A stretch of DNA of 64,000 bases, from NCBI RefSeq assembly GCF_022343555.1, contig NZ_JAKQZH010000004.1:1-64000 (forward strand), read 5' to 3'. A program made the translations under genes and the position numbers. Positions within the stretch are counted from its first letter, which is position 1. Each line of letters opens with the position of its first letter. Below are positions 10,901-20,800 of the stretch, piece by piece. The notes beneath the pieces are model-generated. The model searched no databases and had not been told where the DNA came from. It saw only the letters and a program-made list of their open reading frames with translations. Source of the stretch: Marinobacter sp. C7 (GTDB taxonomy: Bacteria > Pseudomonadota > Gammaproteobacteria > Pseudomonadales > Oleiphilaceae).

Positions 10901-11867
10901 GGCTCTCAAGCTCCCGGACGTGTTTGCGCAGGGCTTCAATCAGGTGAACCATGTCCTCCGGCAATGGCACTTCCCACGTGAGGATTTCACCGGTTTCCGG
11001 ATGTTCGAGCGTCAATTGCCGGGCGTGGAGCGCCTGGCGATTGAAGCCGGACAGTACTTCCCGCAGCTCTTCAGTGGAGCCCTTGGGCAGTCGCATACGG
11101 CCGCCGTAGAGCTGATCGCCCACCAGCGGGTGCTTCACGTGGGCCATGTGGACCCGGATCTGGTGGGTACGGCCGCTCTCCAGTTTGCAACGGATGTGGG
11201 TGTGGGCGGCGAAGCGTTCCACCAGACGGTAGTGGGTCACCGCCGGCTTGCCACTGGCGACCACAGCCATTTTCTTGCGCTCGCGGGGGTGCCGGCCAAT
11301 GGGAGCATCGACCGTGGCACCGCCGGTGAGCGTGCCCACCACGACGGCGTCGTATTCGCGGCCCATGGTTCTGGTCTGGAGCTGATCGACCAGCGAGGTG
11401 TGTGCAATCAGGCTGCGGGCCACCACCATGATGCCGGAGGTGTCCTTGTCGAGACGGTGCACGATGCCAGCGCGGGGCAGGTTTTCAACTTCCGGGGCAT
11501 AACTGAGGACGGCGTTGACCAGAGTGCCAGCCGCATGGCCCGCCGCAGGATGCACCACCAGGCCCGCCGGCTTGTTGATCACCAGCAGGTGTTCGTCCTC
11601 GTAGACGATGTCCAGTTCAATGTCTTCAGCCTCCCAGCTCACCTGGACTTCCGGCTCGGCGTCCAGTTCGATGACGTCATCGAGCATGACCTTGTCCCGG
11701 GGTTTTCTGGCGTCGCCGTTGACGGTCAGGGTGCCATCCTTGATCCAGCCTTGCAGGCGGGAACGGGAATGTTCGGGCATCAGGGCGGCCGCAGCCTGGT
11801 CGAGCCTTCGGTCACTCAGGTCGGGTGGAACAACAAATCGGGCGGTAATTCGGTTTTCAGATGACAT
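10890..11867 (-). CDS. rluD: RluD, 23S rRNA pseudouridine synthase (1911/1915/1917)
   Basis: A 325-residue enzyme that converts three uridines in helix 69 of 23S rRNA to pseudouridine. It has an N-terminal S4 RNA-binding domain (DRRLDQAAAALMPEHSRSRLQGWIKDG) and the RluA-family catalytic core with the aspartate in GIVHRLDKDTSGIMVVA. The frame opens with a TTG at 11870, but the next codon, ATG at 11867, is the better start. First gene of rluD-pgeF-clpB; divergent from bamD, as in E. coli. Confidence 0.96.
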   Translation of the reverse strand: MSSENRITARFVVPPDLSDRRLDQAAAALMPEHSRSRLQGWIKDGTLTVNGDARKPRDKVMLDDVIELDAEPEVQVSWEAEDIELDIVYEDEHLLVINKPAGLVVHPAAGHAAGTLVNAVLSYAPEVENLPRAGIVHRLDKDTSGIMVVARSLIAHTSLVDQLQTRTMGREYDAVVVGTLTGGATVDAPIGRHPRERKKMAVVASGKPAVTHYRLVERFAAHTHIRCKLESGRTHQIRVHMAHVKHPLVGDQLYGGRMRLPKGSTEELREVLSGFNRQALHARQLTLEHPETGEILTWEVPLPEDMVHLIEALRKHVRELESHDF

Positions 11868-12002
11868 CAAGCCCCCGGGGCCGGTGTGTTACGTTTTGAT
11901 CAGATTCTGGCAATCGGACAAGGGAACCTCTGCACATAGGGCGTCTTCCCCGCTACAATGGCCGCTGCTCAAAAACTTTTCGACATTATACGGGATTCCG
12001 GC

Positions 12003-12836
12003 ATGAGATCAGTTGTTCGTTTGCTGTTGCTGTCCACCCTGGTGGTGATGATCAGCGCCTGCGCCAGTAACAAGCAGGAAGAGGTCCTGCCGGAGCAGAC
12101 CTATTACGAGAATGCCCGCGAGGCGATGGACTCCGGCAATTTCAACGAAGCGGAACAGAATCTCGACGCCCTGGAGACCTATTACCCGTTCGGGCGCTAT
12201 GCCGAACAGGCCCAGCTGGACCTGATCTACGCCCGCTACCAGAACCTGGACCTGGAAGGTGCGCGGGCGGCGGCGGACCGCTTCCTGCGCCTGAACCCCC
12301 AAAGCGACCACGCCGACTACGCCCTGTACATGCGTGGACTGGCCTCCTACAACCTCGATATCGGCCTGGCGGCCCGTTACTTCCCCATCGACGTGGCCGC
12401 CCGCAACCCGGGTGAACAGACCCAGGCGTTCCGGGATTTCTCGCAACTGCTGAACCGCTACCCGGACAGTGCCTACGCCAGTGACGCCCGCCAGCGCATG
12501 ATCGCCATCCGTAACCGCATGGCCGAGCTGGAGCTGCATGCCGCCCGCTATTACATCAAACGTGAAGCCTACCTGGCTGCCAACAACCGGGCGCGTTACG
12601 TGGTCGAGAACTACCCCTCCTCGCCTGCCGTGGAAGAGGCGCTGATCATCATGGCCGAGACCTTCCAGTTTCTGGACCTAAAGAAAGGCGCGCGGGACAG
12701 TATAGCCATGCTCCGGGAGAACTTCCCGAAGAGCGAAGCCTTCAATGAGGAGGGCGAGTTTGTGGCGGACCGGTTGAAGGGGGAAAACCGGTCACTGATG
12801 AATGCCGTGACGTTCGGGTTGATGGGCGACGAGTGA
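12003..12836 (+). CDS. bamD: BamD, outer membrane protein assembly factor lipoprotein
   Basis: A 277-residue essential lipoprotein of the BAM complex, which folds beta-barrel proteins into the outer membrane. The signal peptide ends in a lipobox (MISAC), so Cys20 should be acylated; the next residues, ASNKQ, favour outer membrane sorting. Five TPR-like repeats follow, for example AREAMDSGNFNEAEQNLDAL. The start at 12003 was chosen over the 11958 frame because it gives the lipoprotein signal. A possible -10, TACAAT, lies at 11954-11959, without a good -35. Confidence 0.97.
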   Translation: MRSVVRLLLLSTLVVMISACASNKQEEVLPEQTYYENAREAMDSGNFNEAEQNLDALETYYPFGRYAEQAQLDLIYARYQNLDLEGARAAADRFLRLNPQSDHADYALYMRGLASYNLDIGLAARYFPIDVAARNPGEQTQAFRDFSQLLNRYPDSAYASDARQRMIAIRNRMAELELHAARYYIKREAYLAANNRARYVVENYPSSPAVEEALIIMAETFQFLDLKKGARDSIAMLRENFPKSEAFNEEGEFVADRLKGENRSLMNAVTFGLMGDE

Positions 12837-12843
12837 GATTGGT

Positions 12844-12950
12844 GTGAAGATGGGGTCAGATGAAGGCTTGGACTGAAATTGGGGTCAGATGAAAGCTTTC
12901 ATCTGACCCCTGCTTGGAAGCCCGACTCCTGAGCCTGACCCCATCTTCAC
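12844..12950. repeat. Nested palindromic repeat: outer arms around an inner perfect copy
   Basis: The outer 15-base arms GTGAAGATGGGGTCA (12844-12858) and its exact complement (12936-12950) enclose a complete repeat copy at 12881-12910. The left outer arm runs on as GATGAAGGCTT, like the beginning of a second copy. The arrangement reads like one element interrupted at its centre by another. It fills the bamD/nadE convergent junction. Confidence 0.85.
12881..12910. repeat. Palindromic repeat copy 4
   Basis: Perfect 30-bp palindrome with arm GGGGTCAGATGAAAG, the commonest form in the window. It is the inner member of the nested structure. Confidence 0.95.
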
Positions 12951-12959
12951 TCATCCCCG

Positions 12960-14624
12960 CTACTTCCCGCTCTTCCAGCCATTGGTAATCGGGTACCGCC
13001 GATCCTTCCCGAATCCACGCTCGGTAATCCGCACCCCGATCGGCGCCTGACGGCGTTTATACTCGTTGATATCCACCAGCCGGACCACCCGCGCCACGTC
13101 GGTGGCATCAAAGCCTTCCGCCACGATGGCTTCGGCACTGAAGTCCCGCTCGACATATAGATTGAGAATCTGGTCCAGCACGTCGTATCCAGGCAGGCTG
13201 TCTTCATCTTTCTGGTCCGGTGCCAGTTCCGCTGAGGGCGGGCGGGTGATGACCCGCTCGGGGATAACCGGCGAAAGGGTGTTGCGGTAGCGTGCCAGGC
13301 GGAACACCAGGGTCTTGGGCACATCTTTCAGCACATCAAAACCACCGGCCATGTCACCGTATAGTGTGGAATAGCCCACCGCCATCTCGCTTTTGTTGCC
13401 GGTGGTCAGGACCAGCGAGCCGAACTTATTGGACAGTGACATCAGCAACACTCCCCGCAGTCGCGCCTGGAGGTTTTCCTCGGTGGTGTCCGGTTTTGTC
13501 CCCTCGAACGGCTTTTCCAGGGTAGCCATGAAAGCGTCGTACATGGGCTCGATGGAGAACACGTCGTACTGCACACCCAGCGCGTTGGCTTCTGCCTCGG
13601 CATCCTCCAGACTCATGCTGGAGGTATATCGGAACGGCATCATCACGGCGCGCACCCGGTCCCTGCCCAGAGCATCCACGGCGACGGCGAGGGTCACCGC
13701 GGAATCAATACCGCCGGACAGGCCCAGCACCACGGTCTTGAAGCCGTTCTTGTTCACGTAATCCCTGACTCCGGTGACCAATGCGCTGTAAACGTTGGCT
13801 TCCAGAGAAGGTTCCTCGGGCAACGGCTGGGATACCGGCTGGCAATGGTGGTCACAGATAAAGTCGACCGGGTATAGACCCTCGCTGAACTGCGGTGCTT
13901 CGGCCATCAGCTCTCCGGAGTGGTCATAGACGACAGAGCCGCCGTCGAACACCAGCTCGTCCTGCCCTCCGATAAGATTCACGTAGACGATCGTGACTGC
14001 ATTTTCCCGCGCCTTGCGCTCCAGCAGGGCCTTTCGGCGTGCCTGCTTGTCGATGTCGTAGGGCGAGGCGTTCAGATTCAGGATCAGCCGGGCACCCGCT
14101 GCGGCACAATCCTCTACCGGACCATCCTTCCAGATATCCTCGCAGACGGTAATGCCAACCGGAACGCCACGTATCTCCATGGTGAAGACATCCCTGCCCT
14201 CGGCGAAATAGCGTTTCTCATCAAACACCTGATAGTTGGGCGGGAACCGCTTGAAATAGCGGCCGGTGATCTGGCCGTTCTCGATCACCACGGCCCCGTT
14301 GTATAGAAGCCCTTTCTGGCGCAGCGGTGCCCCGATCACGATGGCGGGCTCCAGATCGGCGCTCTGCAATTGTTCGAGCGCCTCATTCACGCGCAGGTCC
14401 AGACTCGGCCTTAGCAGGAGGTCCTCTGGCGGATAGCCGGTCAGGCAGAGTTCCGGGAAGACCACAATATCCGCCTGGTGCTCTCTGGCCGCCTTACGAG
14501 TAGCCTCAATGACCAAGCGGGCATTGCCGGGAATATCACCGACCAGAAAATCCAGCTGGGCCATAACCACCCTCAACTTCCGGGCAGGCGATTGAGAGGA
14601 CGGGGCATTCCCGGACTCGGACAT
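12960..14624 (-). CDS. nadE: Glutamine-dependent NAD+ synthetase
   Basis: A 554-residue two-domain enzyme making NAD+ from deamido-NAD+, ATP and glutamine. The N-terminal nitrilase-like amidase domain shows the catalytic Glu in VVFPELCLTGYPPEDLL and the Cys in GITVCEDIWKDG. The C-terminal synthetase has the ATP P-loop LGLSGGIDSAVT. The start at 14624 (MSESGNAPSS) has AGGAG 8 bases upstream; the frame itself opens at 14681, and a Met nearer the domain (MAQLDFLVGD) is also possible. Divergent from pilS. Confidence 0.95.
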   Translation of the reverse strand: MSESGNAPSSQSPARKLRVVMAQLDFLVGDIPGNARLVIEATRKAAREHQADIVVFPELCLTGYPPEDLLLRPSLDLRVNEALEQLQSADLEPAIVIGAPLRQKGLLYNGAVVIENGQITGRYFKRFPPNYQVFDEKRYFAEGRDVFTMEIRGVPVGITVCEDIWKDGPVEDCAAAGARLILNLNASPYDIDKQARRKALLERKARENAVTIVYVNLIGGQDELVFDGGSVVYDHSGELMAEAPQFSEGLYPVDFICDHHCQPVSQPLPEEPSLEANVYSALVTGVRDYVNKNGFKTVVLGLSGGIDSAVTLAVAVDALGRDRVRAVMMPFRYTSSMSLEDAEAEANALGVQYDVFSIEPMYDAFMATLEKPFEGTKPDTTEENLQARLRGVLLMSLSNKFGSLVLTTGNKSEMAVGYSTLYGDMAGGFDVLKDVPKTLVFRLARYRNTLSPVIPERVITRPPSAELAPDQKDEDSLPGYDVLDQILNLYVERDFSAEAIVAEGFDATDVARVVRLVDINEYKRRQAPIGVRITERGFGKDRRYPITNGWKSGK

Positions 14625-14717
14625 AAATCGGCTCCTGTAACTCATTGCCATGAAAAGGCTATTATAACCCCGCAACGGCAAGAATTTCTTCCGACCAACA
14701 ACCGACCAAAGGCAAGC

Positions 14718-16364
14718 ATGTCAGACAGCACGTCACCCATCGGCAGGGCGCAAGCACTGTACCAGCCGGGAAACTGGCAGCAAGTGAAGCTGTTCCGAAT
14801 CTACAACCATTACCGGCTGGTGGTCAGTCTGATGCTGGTAGGGTTGCTGTTTGTCGATCCGGTGGCCTTCGAAACCCGATTCCGCTGGCAGGATTACTAC
14901 CAGGCGGGCGTGATTTCCTATCTGGCCCTGAATGCCTTCATCGGCATGACTCTGCTGGCCGGCTTTCAGCCCAGCCGGCGGCATATCACCCTGTCCATCC
15001 TTCTGGACATTCTGATCATGCACGGACTGCTGGTGGCAAGCACCGGCATCACCAACGGCCTGGCCAACCTGGTCATTGTTTCCGTCGCCGCCGGTAACAT
15101 CCTGACCCCGAGCCGGATGGGTACCTTTTATGCTGCTCTGGCGGCTCTCTGTTCACTGGGCATTTCCGGCTGGGCTGTTCTGGTGCTCGGCGAAAGTGGA
15201 GATGACATCGTCCGGGCCGGCTCCCTGGGCATCCTGTATTTCGCTGCCGCCTTCATCCTGCAGAACATTTCCCGTCGCATGATGCGCAGTGAGGCCCTGG
15301 CCTCGAGCCGGGCCCGCAGTATTGCGGAACTGGAACAGATCAATCAACAGATCATCCAGCGCATGCGGACCGGAATCCTGGTGCTCGACCGCCTCGGACA
15401 GATCCGCCTGGCCAACGCAGCGGCGGAAGAGCTGTTATTTGGCGCCTCGGGTAGGCAGAACGGATCGGTCGATCACAACCGCGCCTTACCCCAGCCGCTC
15501 AAGCTGGGCCTGGAAGACTGGCTCAAGGACCCGCGCAAACGGATAGCGCCTTTCCAGTCCGCACCCACTTCGCCCCTGCTCCAGGCCAATTTCACCCAAC
15601 TGGACCAGGAACAGGGCGACCTGATTCTGGTGTTCGTTGACGACATGAGCAAGGTCACCCAGCAAGCCCAGCAGATGAAACTGGCCTCTCTCGGTCGACT
15701 TACTGCCGGTATTGCCCACGAGATACGCAACCCCCTGGGCGCGATCAGCCATGCGGCACAATTGATGGAGGAGTCCCCATCCCTCGACGATGGCGACAAG
15801 CGCATGCTGGATATCATCCGGCGTCATTCCAGGCGGGTAAACGGCATTATCGAAAATGTTCTGGATTTGTCCCGGCGCAAGGCGGCAAACGCCGAATTAG
15901 TGGATATTCCCGCATGGTTACAGGAATTCCGGCAGGACTTCCTGCAAACCCAGGATGACCAGTCCGCCCCCGTCCGGGTCGACCTTGTGATTGATCCGGA
16001 AACGCCTGCCGCCCGCTTCGACAAGAGTCAGATCGAGCAGGTGCTGGTCAACCTGTGTGACAACGGGCTTCGCTACAGCCTGCAACAGTGTGGGGAGAAG
16101 CATATTAAACTCAGCGCGGGCACAACGGAGGATGGAGAACGGGCGTATCTCGATGTCCGGGACTACGGCCCCGGCATCGCAAAGGAGCACCGCAGTTCCG
16201 TCTTTGAGCCGTTCTTCACAACCGATAAAAGTGGCACCGGCCTGGGCCTTTATCTGGCCAGGGAACTGTGCGAGTCTAACCAGGCCCACCTGTCCCTGGT
16301 GGAAGACGACCAGCCCGGCTGCTGTTTCCGCATTACCTTTGCCCCACCCGGGCGCCTGATCTGA
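14718..16364 (+). CDS. pilS: PilS, sensor histidine kinase for type IV pilus genes
   Basis: A 548-residue membrane kinase. Six hydrophobic helices occupy about residues 31-185, a PAS domain lies around 205-315 (MRTGILVLDRLGQIRLANAAAEELL), then HisKA with the phospho-acceptor His334 in GIAHEIRNPLGAISHAAQLM, and HATPase with the N-box LVNLCDNGLRY and DYGPGIA / GTGLGLYLAREL. In Pseudomonas PilS senses membrane pilin and controls PilR. The start at 14718 gives the usual N-terminus. It lies 54 bases before pilR and beside the minor pilin clusters. Confidence 0.96.
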   Translation: MSDSTSPIGRAQALYQPGNWQQVKLFRIYNHYRLVVSLMLVGLLFVDPVAFETRFRWQDYYQAGVISYLALNAFIGMTLLAGFQPSRRHITLSILLDILIMHGLLVASTGITNGLANLVIVSVAAGNILTPSRMGTFYAALAALCSLGISGWAVLVLGESGDDIVRAGSLGILYFAAAFILQNISRRMMRSEALASSRARSIAELEQINQQIIQRMRTGILVLDRLGQIRLANAAAEELLFGASGRQNGSVDHNRALPQPLKLGLEDWLKDPRKRIAPFQSAPTSPLLQANFTQLDQEQGDLILVFVDDMSKVTQQAQQMKLASLGRLTAGIAHEIRNPLGAISHAAQLMEESPSLDDGDKRMLDIIRRHSRRVNGIIENVLDLSRRKAANAELVDIPAWLQEFRQDFLQTQDDQSAPVRVDLVIDPETPAARFDKSQIEQVLVNLCDNGLRYSLQQCGEKHIKLSAGTTEDGERAYLDVRDYGPGIAKEHRSSVFEPFFTTDKSGTGLGLYLARELCESNQAHLSLVEDDQPGCCFRITFAPPGRLI

Positions 16365-16418
16365 TCAGGCTCTTTTTACACCCGGGCGCGCACAACGAGA
16401 TGGAACCAACAAGAGACA

Positions 16419-17795
16419 ATGACGACGCATACCGCACTGATCGTTGATGACGAGCCGGATATCCGGGACCTGCTGGAGATCACCCTGACCCGGATGGGCA
16501 TTGAAACCCTGACTGCCCCGGACCTGACCACGGCGCGTCAGTTGCTGGAACAACACCAGCCTCAACTGTGCCTGACCGATATGAACCTTCCGGACGGCAA
16601 CGGTATCGATCTGGTCCAATGGATCCAGCAGCATTCACCGGCAACACCGGTCGCGGTGATCACTGCCTACGGCAACATGGATACCGCCATAGAATCCCTG
16701 AAGGCCGGCGCCTTTGACTTTGTCTCCAAACCGGTCGAGCTGCCGAGACTGAGGGAATTGGTGAGCAGCGCCCTGAAACTGTCCGAAGCCAGACCGGAGA
16801 CCGAGGCGGAAACCGACGAACCCGGCCTGTTGCTGGGCAACTCCCCCCAGATTCGCAAGCTGCGCAACCAGACCCGCAAGCTCGCCCGCAGCCAGGCGCC
16901 GGTCTTCATCAGCGGCGAGTCCGGCAGTGGTAAGGAACTGGTGGCCCGGATGATCCACCTGCAGGGACCGCGGCGGGAAGGCCCCTTCGTGGCCGTCAAC
17001 TGCGGCGCGATTCCTTCCGAGCTGATGGAAAGCGAGTTCTTCGGGCACAAGAAGGGCAGCTTCACCGGCGCCGCGGAAAACAAGGAAGGTCTGTTCCGTT
17101 CTGCCAGTGGTGGCACGCTGTTTCTGGACGAGGTGGCGGACCTGCCCCTGGCGATGCAGGTGAAGCTGCTGCGAGCCATCCAGGAAAAGGCCGTGCGCCC
17201 GGTCGGCGACACCAAAGAGATCCCCGTGGACGTCCGGGTACTCAGTGCCACCCACAAGAACCTCCCGGATCTGGTGCAGGAGGGAGACTTCCGCCAGGAC
17301 CTGTTCTACCGGATCAATGTGATCGAACTGGCGGTCCCTCCACTCAGGGAGCGGGCCGACGACATCCCCCTGCTCGCCAACCACATCCTCGGGCGTATCG
17401 CCCGGGAATACGAGTGCGACCCGGCCGCCCTCACCCCCGATGCGATCGAACGGCTCAAGGCCTACAGTTTCCCCGGCAACGTGCGGGAGCTGGAGAACAT
17501 CCTGGAGCGGGCCTTTACCCTGTGCGATGAGGATCGGATCAGCGCCGACGACCTGCATTTGGGCAACGGCGTGCAGCCCGGAAGCTCAGCCTCTGGTTCG
17601 GCCAACGCGGCCACCGATGCGCCCAACGTGCCGGAGGGGGAGATTGACCTTGAAGGATTCCTGGAAACCATTGAGCGCCAGGCCATTGAGAAGGCGCTTG
17701 AGGCCACGCGCTGGAACAAGACAGCGGCGGCCAAGCGGTTGGGGATCAGTTTCCGGGCGTTGCGGTACCGGTTGAAGAAGTTGGGGATGGAGTGA
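16419..17795 (+). CDS. pilR: PilR, sigma-54-dependent response regulator for type IV pili
   Basis: A 458-residue NtrC-family activator: receiver domain with phospho-acceptor Asp54 (CLTDMNLPDG), AAA+ domain with Walker A GESGSGKE and the sigma-54-contact loop GSFTGA, and a C-terminal Fis-type HTH (NKTAAAKRLGISFRALRYRL). It activates pilin transcription through RpoN in Pseudomonas. Pairs with PilS. It converges on the first pilY1 with a gap of only 21 bases and no visible terminator. Confidence 0.97.
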   Translation: MTTHTALIVDDEPDIRDLLEITLTRMGIETLTAPDLTTARQLLEQHQPQLCLTDMNLPDGNGIDLVQWIQQHSPATPVAVITAYGNMDTAIESLKAGAFDFVSKPVELPRLRELVSSALKLSEARPETEAETDEPGLLLGNSPQIRKLRNQTRKLARSQAPVFISGESGSGKELVARMIHLQGPRREGPFVAVNCGAIPSELMESEFFGHKKGSFTGAAENKEGLFRSASGGTLFLDEVADLPLAMQVKLLRAIQEKAVRPVGDTKEIPVDVRVLSATHKNLPDLVQEGDFRQDLFYRINVIELAVPPLRERADDIPLLANHILGRIAREYECDPAALTPDAIERLKAYSFPGNVRELENILERAFTLCDEDRISADDLHLGNGVQPGSSASGSANAATDAPNVPEGEIDLEGFLETIERQAIEKALEATRWNKTAAAKRLGISFRALRYRLKKLGME

Positions 17796-17816
17796 ACAGC
17801 GGACAGGGGCGATACC

Positions 17817-20800
17817 CTATCGGCTGATCAACTCGCGCCAGCCCAGCCTGCCCCTCAGTGTCTGGTCACCGAAATCGACAACATTCTCGTTGGTGAAGTC
17901 GTCCAGCTGCCCGGTTCCGCCCGCCGTGTTGTCGAACATCACGTTGCCCAGTATGCGGGACATGGACAGAATCCCTCCGGTGTAATAGAAGCCCGACGCC
18001 AGCTGGTCCTGGTTGTTCACGACACCATCACCATTGGTATCAAAGACCTGACGATCCGGATCGGTGCCGTCCAGGTCGACCAGCATCCGGAAACTGGCGC
18101 CGTTCGATGCGCAGTCGTTGGTGGGTGGGATGGTGGTGTTGAAGAGAATGGTAGAGCCGCGGACCTGCGGCATCATCACCACTCGCTCTCCGGCGCGGGT
18201 ATCGAAGTCGATATACCAGCCAAGATGCTCATTATTCTTGTCATTCCAGACAATAGCGTCATCGCTGAGGTTTCGAACAATACCGTCCTCCGTGGAGGTT
18301 TCCGTGATATCACGCTCCAGCAATGCTCCCTTCCAGTTGGCTTGCGCCACACCGGAATCCCATATCGCGTAGAACGATTGGGTGGCCTGCTCGCTGGTAA
18401 TATCGCTTTGGGTCAGATACCGCCCCGTTCCGAACAGAACCAGCAGATTCGGATAGTTCTGCACGGAAGTGCCGACATCCGCATTCCTGACGACCATCGG
18501 TGCCGAGGTAACCGGCTGGCCAGCCGGCGTGGCAAACAACGGCGATGGACCGCTGTTGCCACCGTAGGCGCTATTCCACTCGTCGTTGTCTGCGTCGTAG
18601 GCAAAGGCCCAGATCCGGCCGTCCAGATCGCTACCGTAGATGCGATCGACCAGGTTATCCGCATCAAGGTCAATCAGTCTCACATCGGCGTTCATGCCGC
18701 CGGACGGCCCCGGGTCCATTTCCAGGAACCAGTAATCAGCATTCTCTGTCCAGTTACCATCGAGGCCGCCCTCCAGGCGCAGAATAAAAAGCCCCGTCCT
18801 GCCACTCGGGGCGTCCAGGCCATTGCCGAAAACGGCGACCCACTCGTAGCCGGTCCCCAGGTCGGTAAGCATGATGTTGACCGGCTCGGTGATATACCCC
18901 AGGTCATCATCCACGAACTCCCACATGGCAAGGTCTTCCGCTGTCGATTCGGCAACTCCATCGGGATCAGTAATATCGAGGGCAAACAGGCCCCGCCCGC
19001 CAGCACGCAGGCCACCAATCAGAACCGTACGCCACGAGTCCCCGGTACCATCACCGACATCGATGTAGGCATCGGCAACAGTGGGCGTCAAATCGACGTA
19101 ATACCGGTGCAGATACCCCGGCTCGGTCAGATAGTGCAATCCCTCGCCCTGTTGACTGCTGAAAACCAGATTGGGCACGTAGGCAAACAACTCCTTCCCG
19201 CCACTGGCTGCACGGGTGCCTTCAAAGGCATGCAACATGCCATCGTTGGCACCGACATACACTACGGGTGTGCGGTTGCTGATGGCACTGGAGTTGCGGA
19301 AATCCGAATAGCGATCCCCTTCAAGACCGTAAGGAGCCCGGTCGGGCCAGCCCATGGACGGACGATCCACAAACACCGGAGCGCTGTGAACGATATCCCC
19401 GAGGCGGCTGTCCCGGGGGCGGAACTCTCCCGAGGGCACTTCGCGTCGCCGATCTCCCCGTAAGTAGGCCAATCTCTGTTTGGCCAACGTCTCAGCGGCG
19501 CTGGAATCCATGGCTTCGGTTCCGGCCAACAGATCGGCGCGCTGTGCCGATGTCAGGTTGGCCCATGCAAAGCCCTCTCCCTGTGCATTGACCGGGTCAT
19601 AGGTAATGATTTGCCGGGGGCTCAGATCCAGACTTCGCTGGTCCAGCCCGGCACCGGCTTCCCATACCACACCGCCGATGTAGGAGCCGTTGGCGTCCTG
19701 CACCAGGCGACCGTTGCTGCTGTTCAGGCCCCGGGCCGCCAGCTGGCCGCTCCAGCGGCGGCTGTTGAAGATGGCACTAAAGATCAGTGAGTCCGACTCA
19801 ACCGTTGCGCTGCTGAAGGTCACCGCCGCGGCCGCACCGGACTGATCGTCTATATCTTCCAACGCCTTGTTCAGACCATCCGTGATCTCGCCCGGTAGGC
19901 GGGCATTGTAGATCTCACCCTTGCCTGCCACCGTGGCCCGGTAAACATCATCCAACTGATAACTGAAGATGTTCGGATCGGTGGTGTCGTTGGCATCGGG
20001 CCATGTGGGGGGTGCCTGATAGGCGTCGGCAACGGAATCATAGAGCGTGCCATCAACCTCCCTGCCGTAAATCGATCCTTTAGCCCCCAGCAACACGCCA
20101 AAGGTATTCATGTGGAGGTTCGAGTTGCAGTCGAGGGATGAATCGTCGCCACCATCTATACAGGCACCGGGGACGTTCACCTGGCCTGCAGGCAGATCCA
20201 ACCTGAGGTTCCCGCTGTAATAGTTAGACGCGATATCTCCCAGGGTTTCCTGACCAGCACCGTAATCCGAGGCGAACCCGTCGGTATACATCAGCGCATA
20301 GTTGCGCTGGCATTCGTACTGTATCGGGGCACCCGTGTTCTGGCGCTTATACTGGGTGCCAACATAGTCCAGTGCGCCTCTCAGAGGAGATTCATTGGTC
20401 GCAGGGACGTCGTCATAGGCATGGAAGACTTTCTCCAGCAGGGTGTCAAAATCACCGTTGGCACTACGGTCATCGGTATCCAGCATGGCAACAGGGGTTG
20501 CCTGGTCATTCACCACGGTCAGATCGGCACGAACCCCACTGATGGACTGCAGGGATTCAGCCAGGGCAAAACGTGCAGACTGGTGTCTGCGACGATGGTA
20601 CTGGAACCAGTTGGAGAAGTTCTGCATCTCTTCGGCGAAACTTCTCTCGTAGTCGGTTCCCGCGTTGTAGGTTTTCTCTTCGTTGACGGTTACCTTTTTC
20701 AGGCATCGGCCATCCGGGGCTAGTGCTCCGGGGAAAGAGTTGCCGTCGGAGTCTTCGAAAACCAGTGAGTTTTCCAGCGACCACTGCTCAACCAACGACG

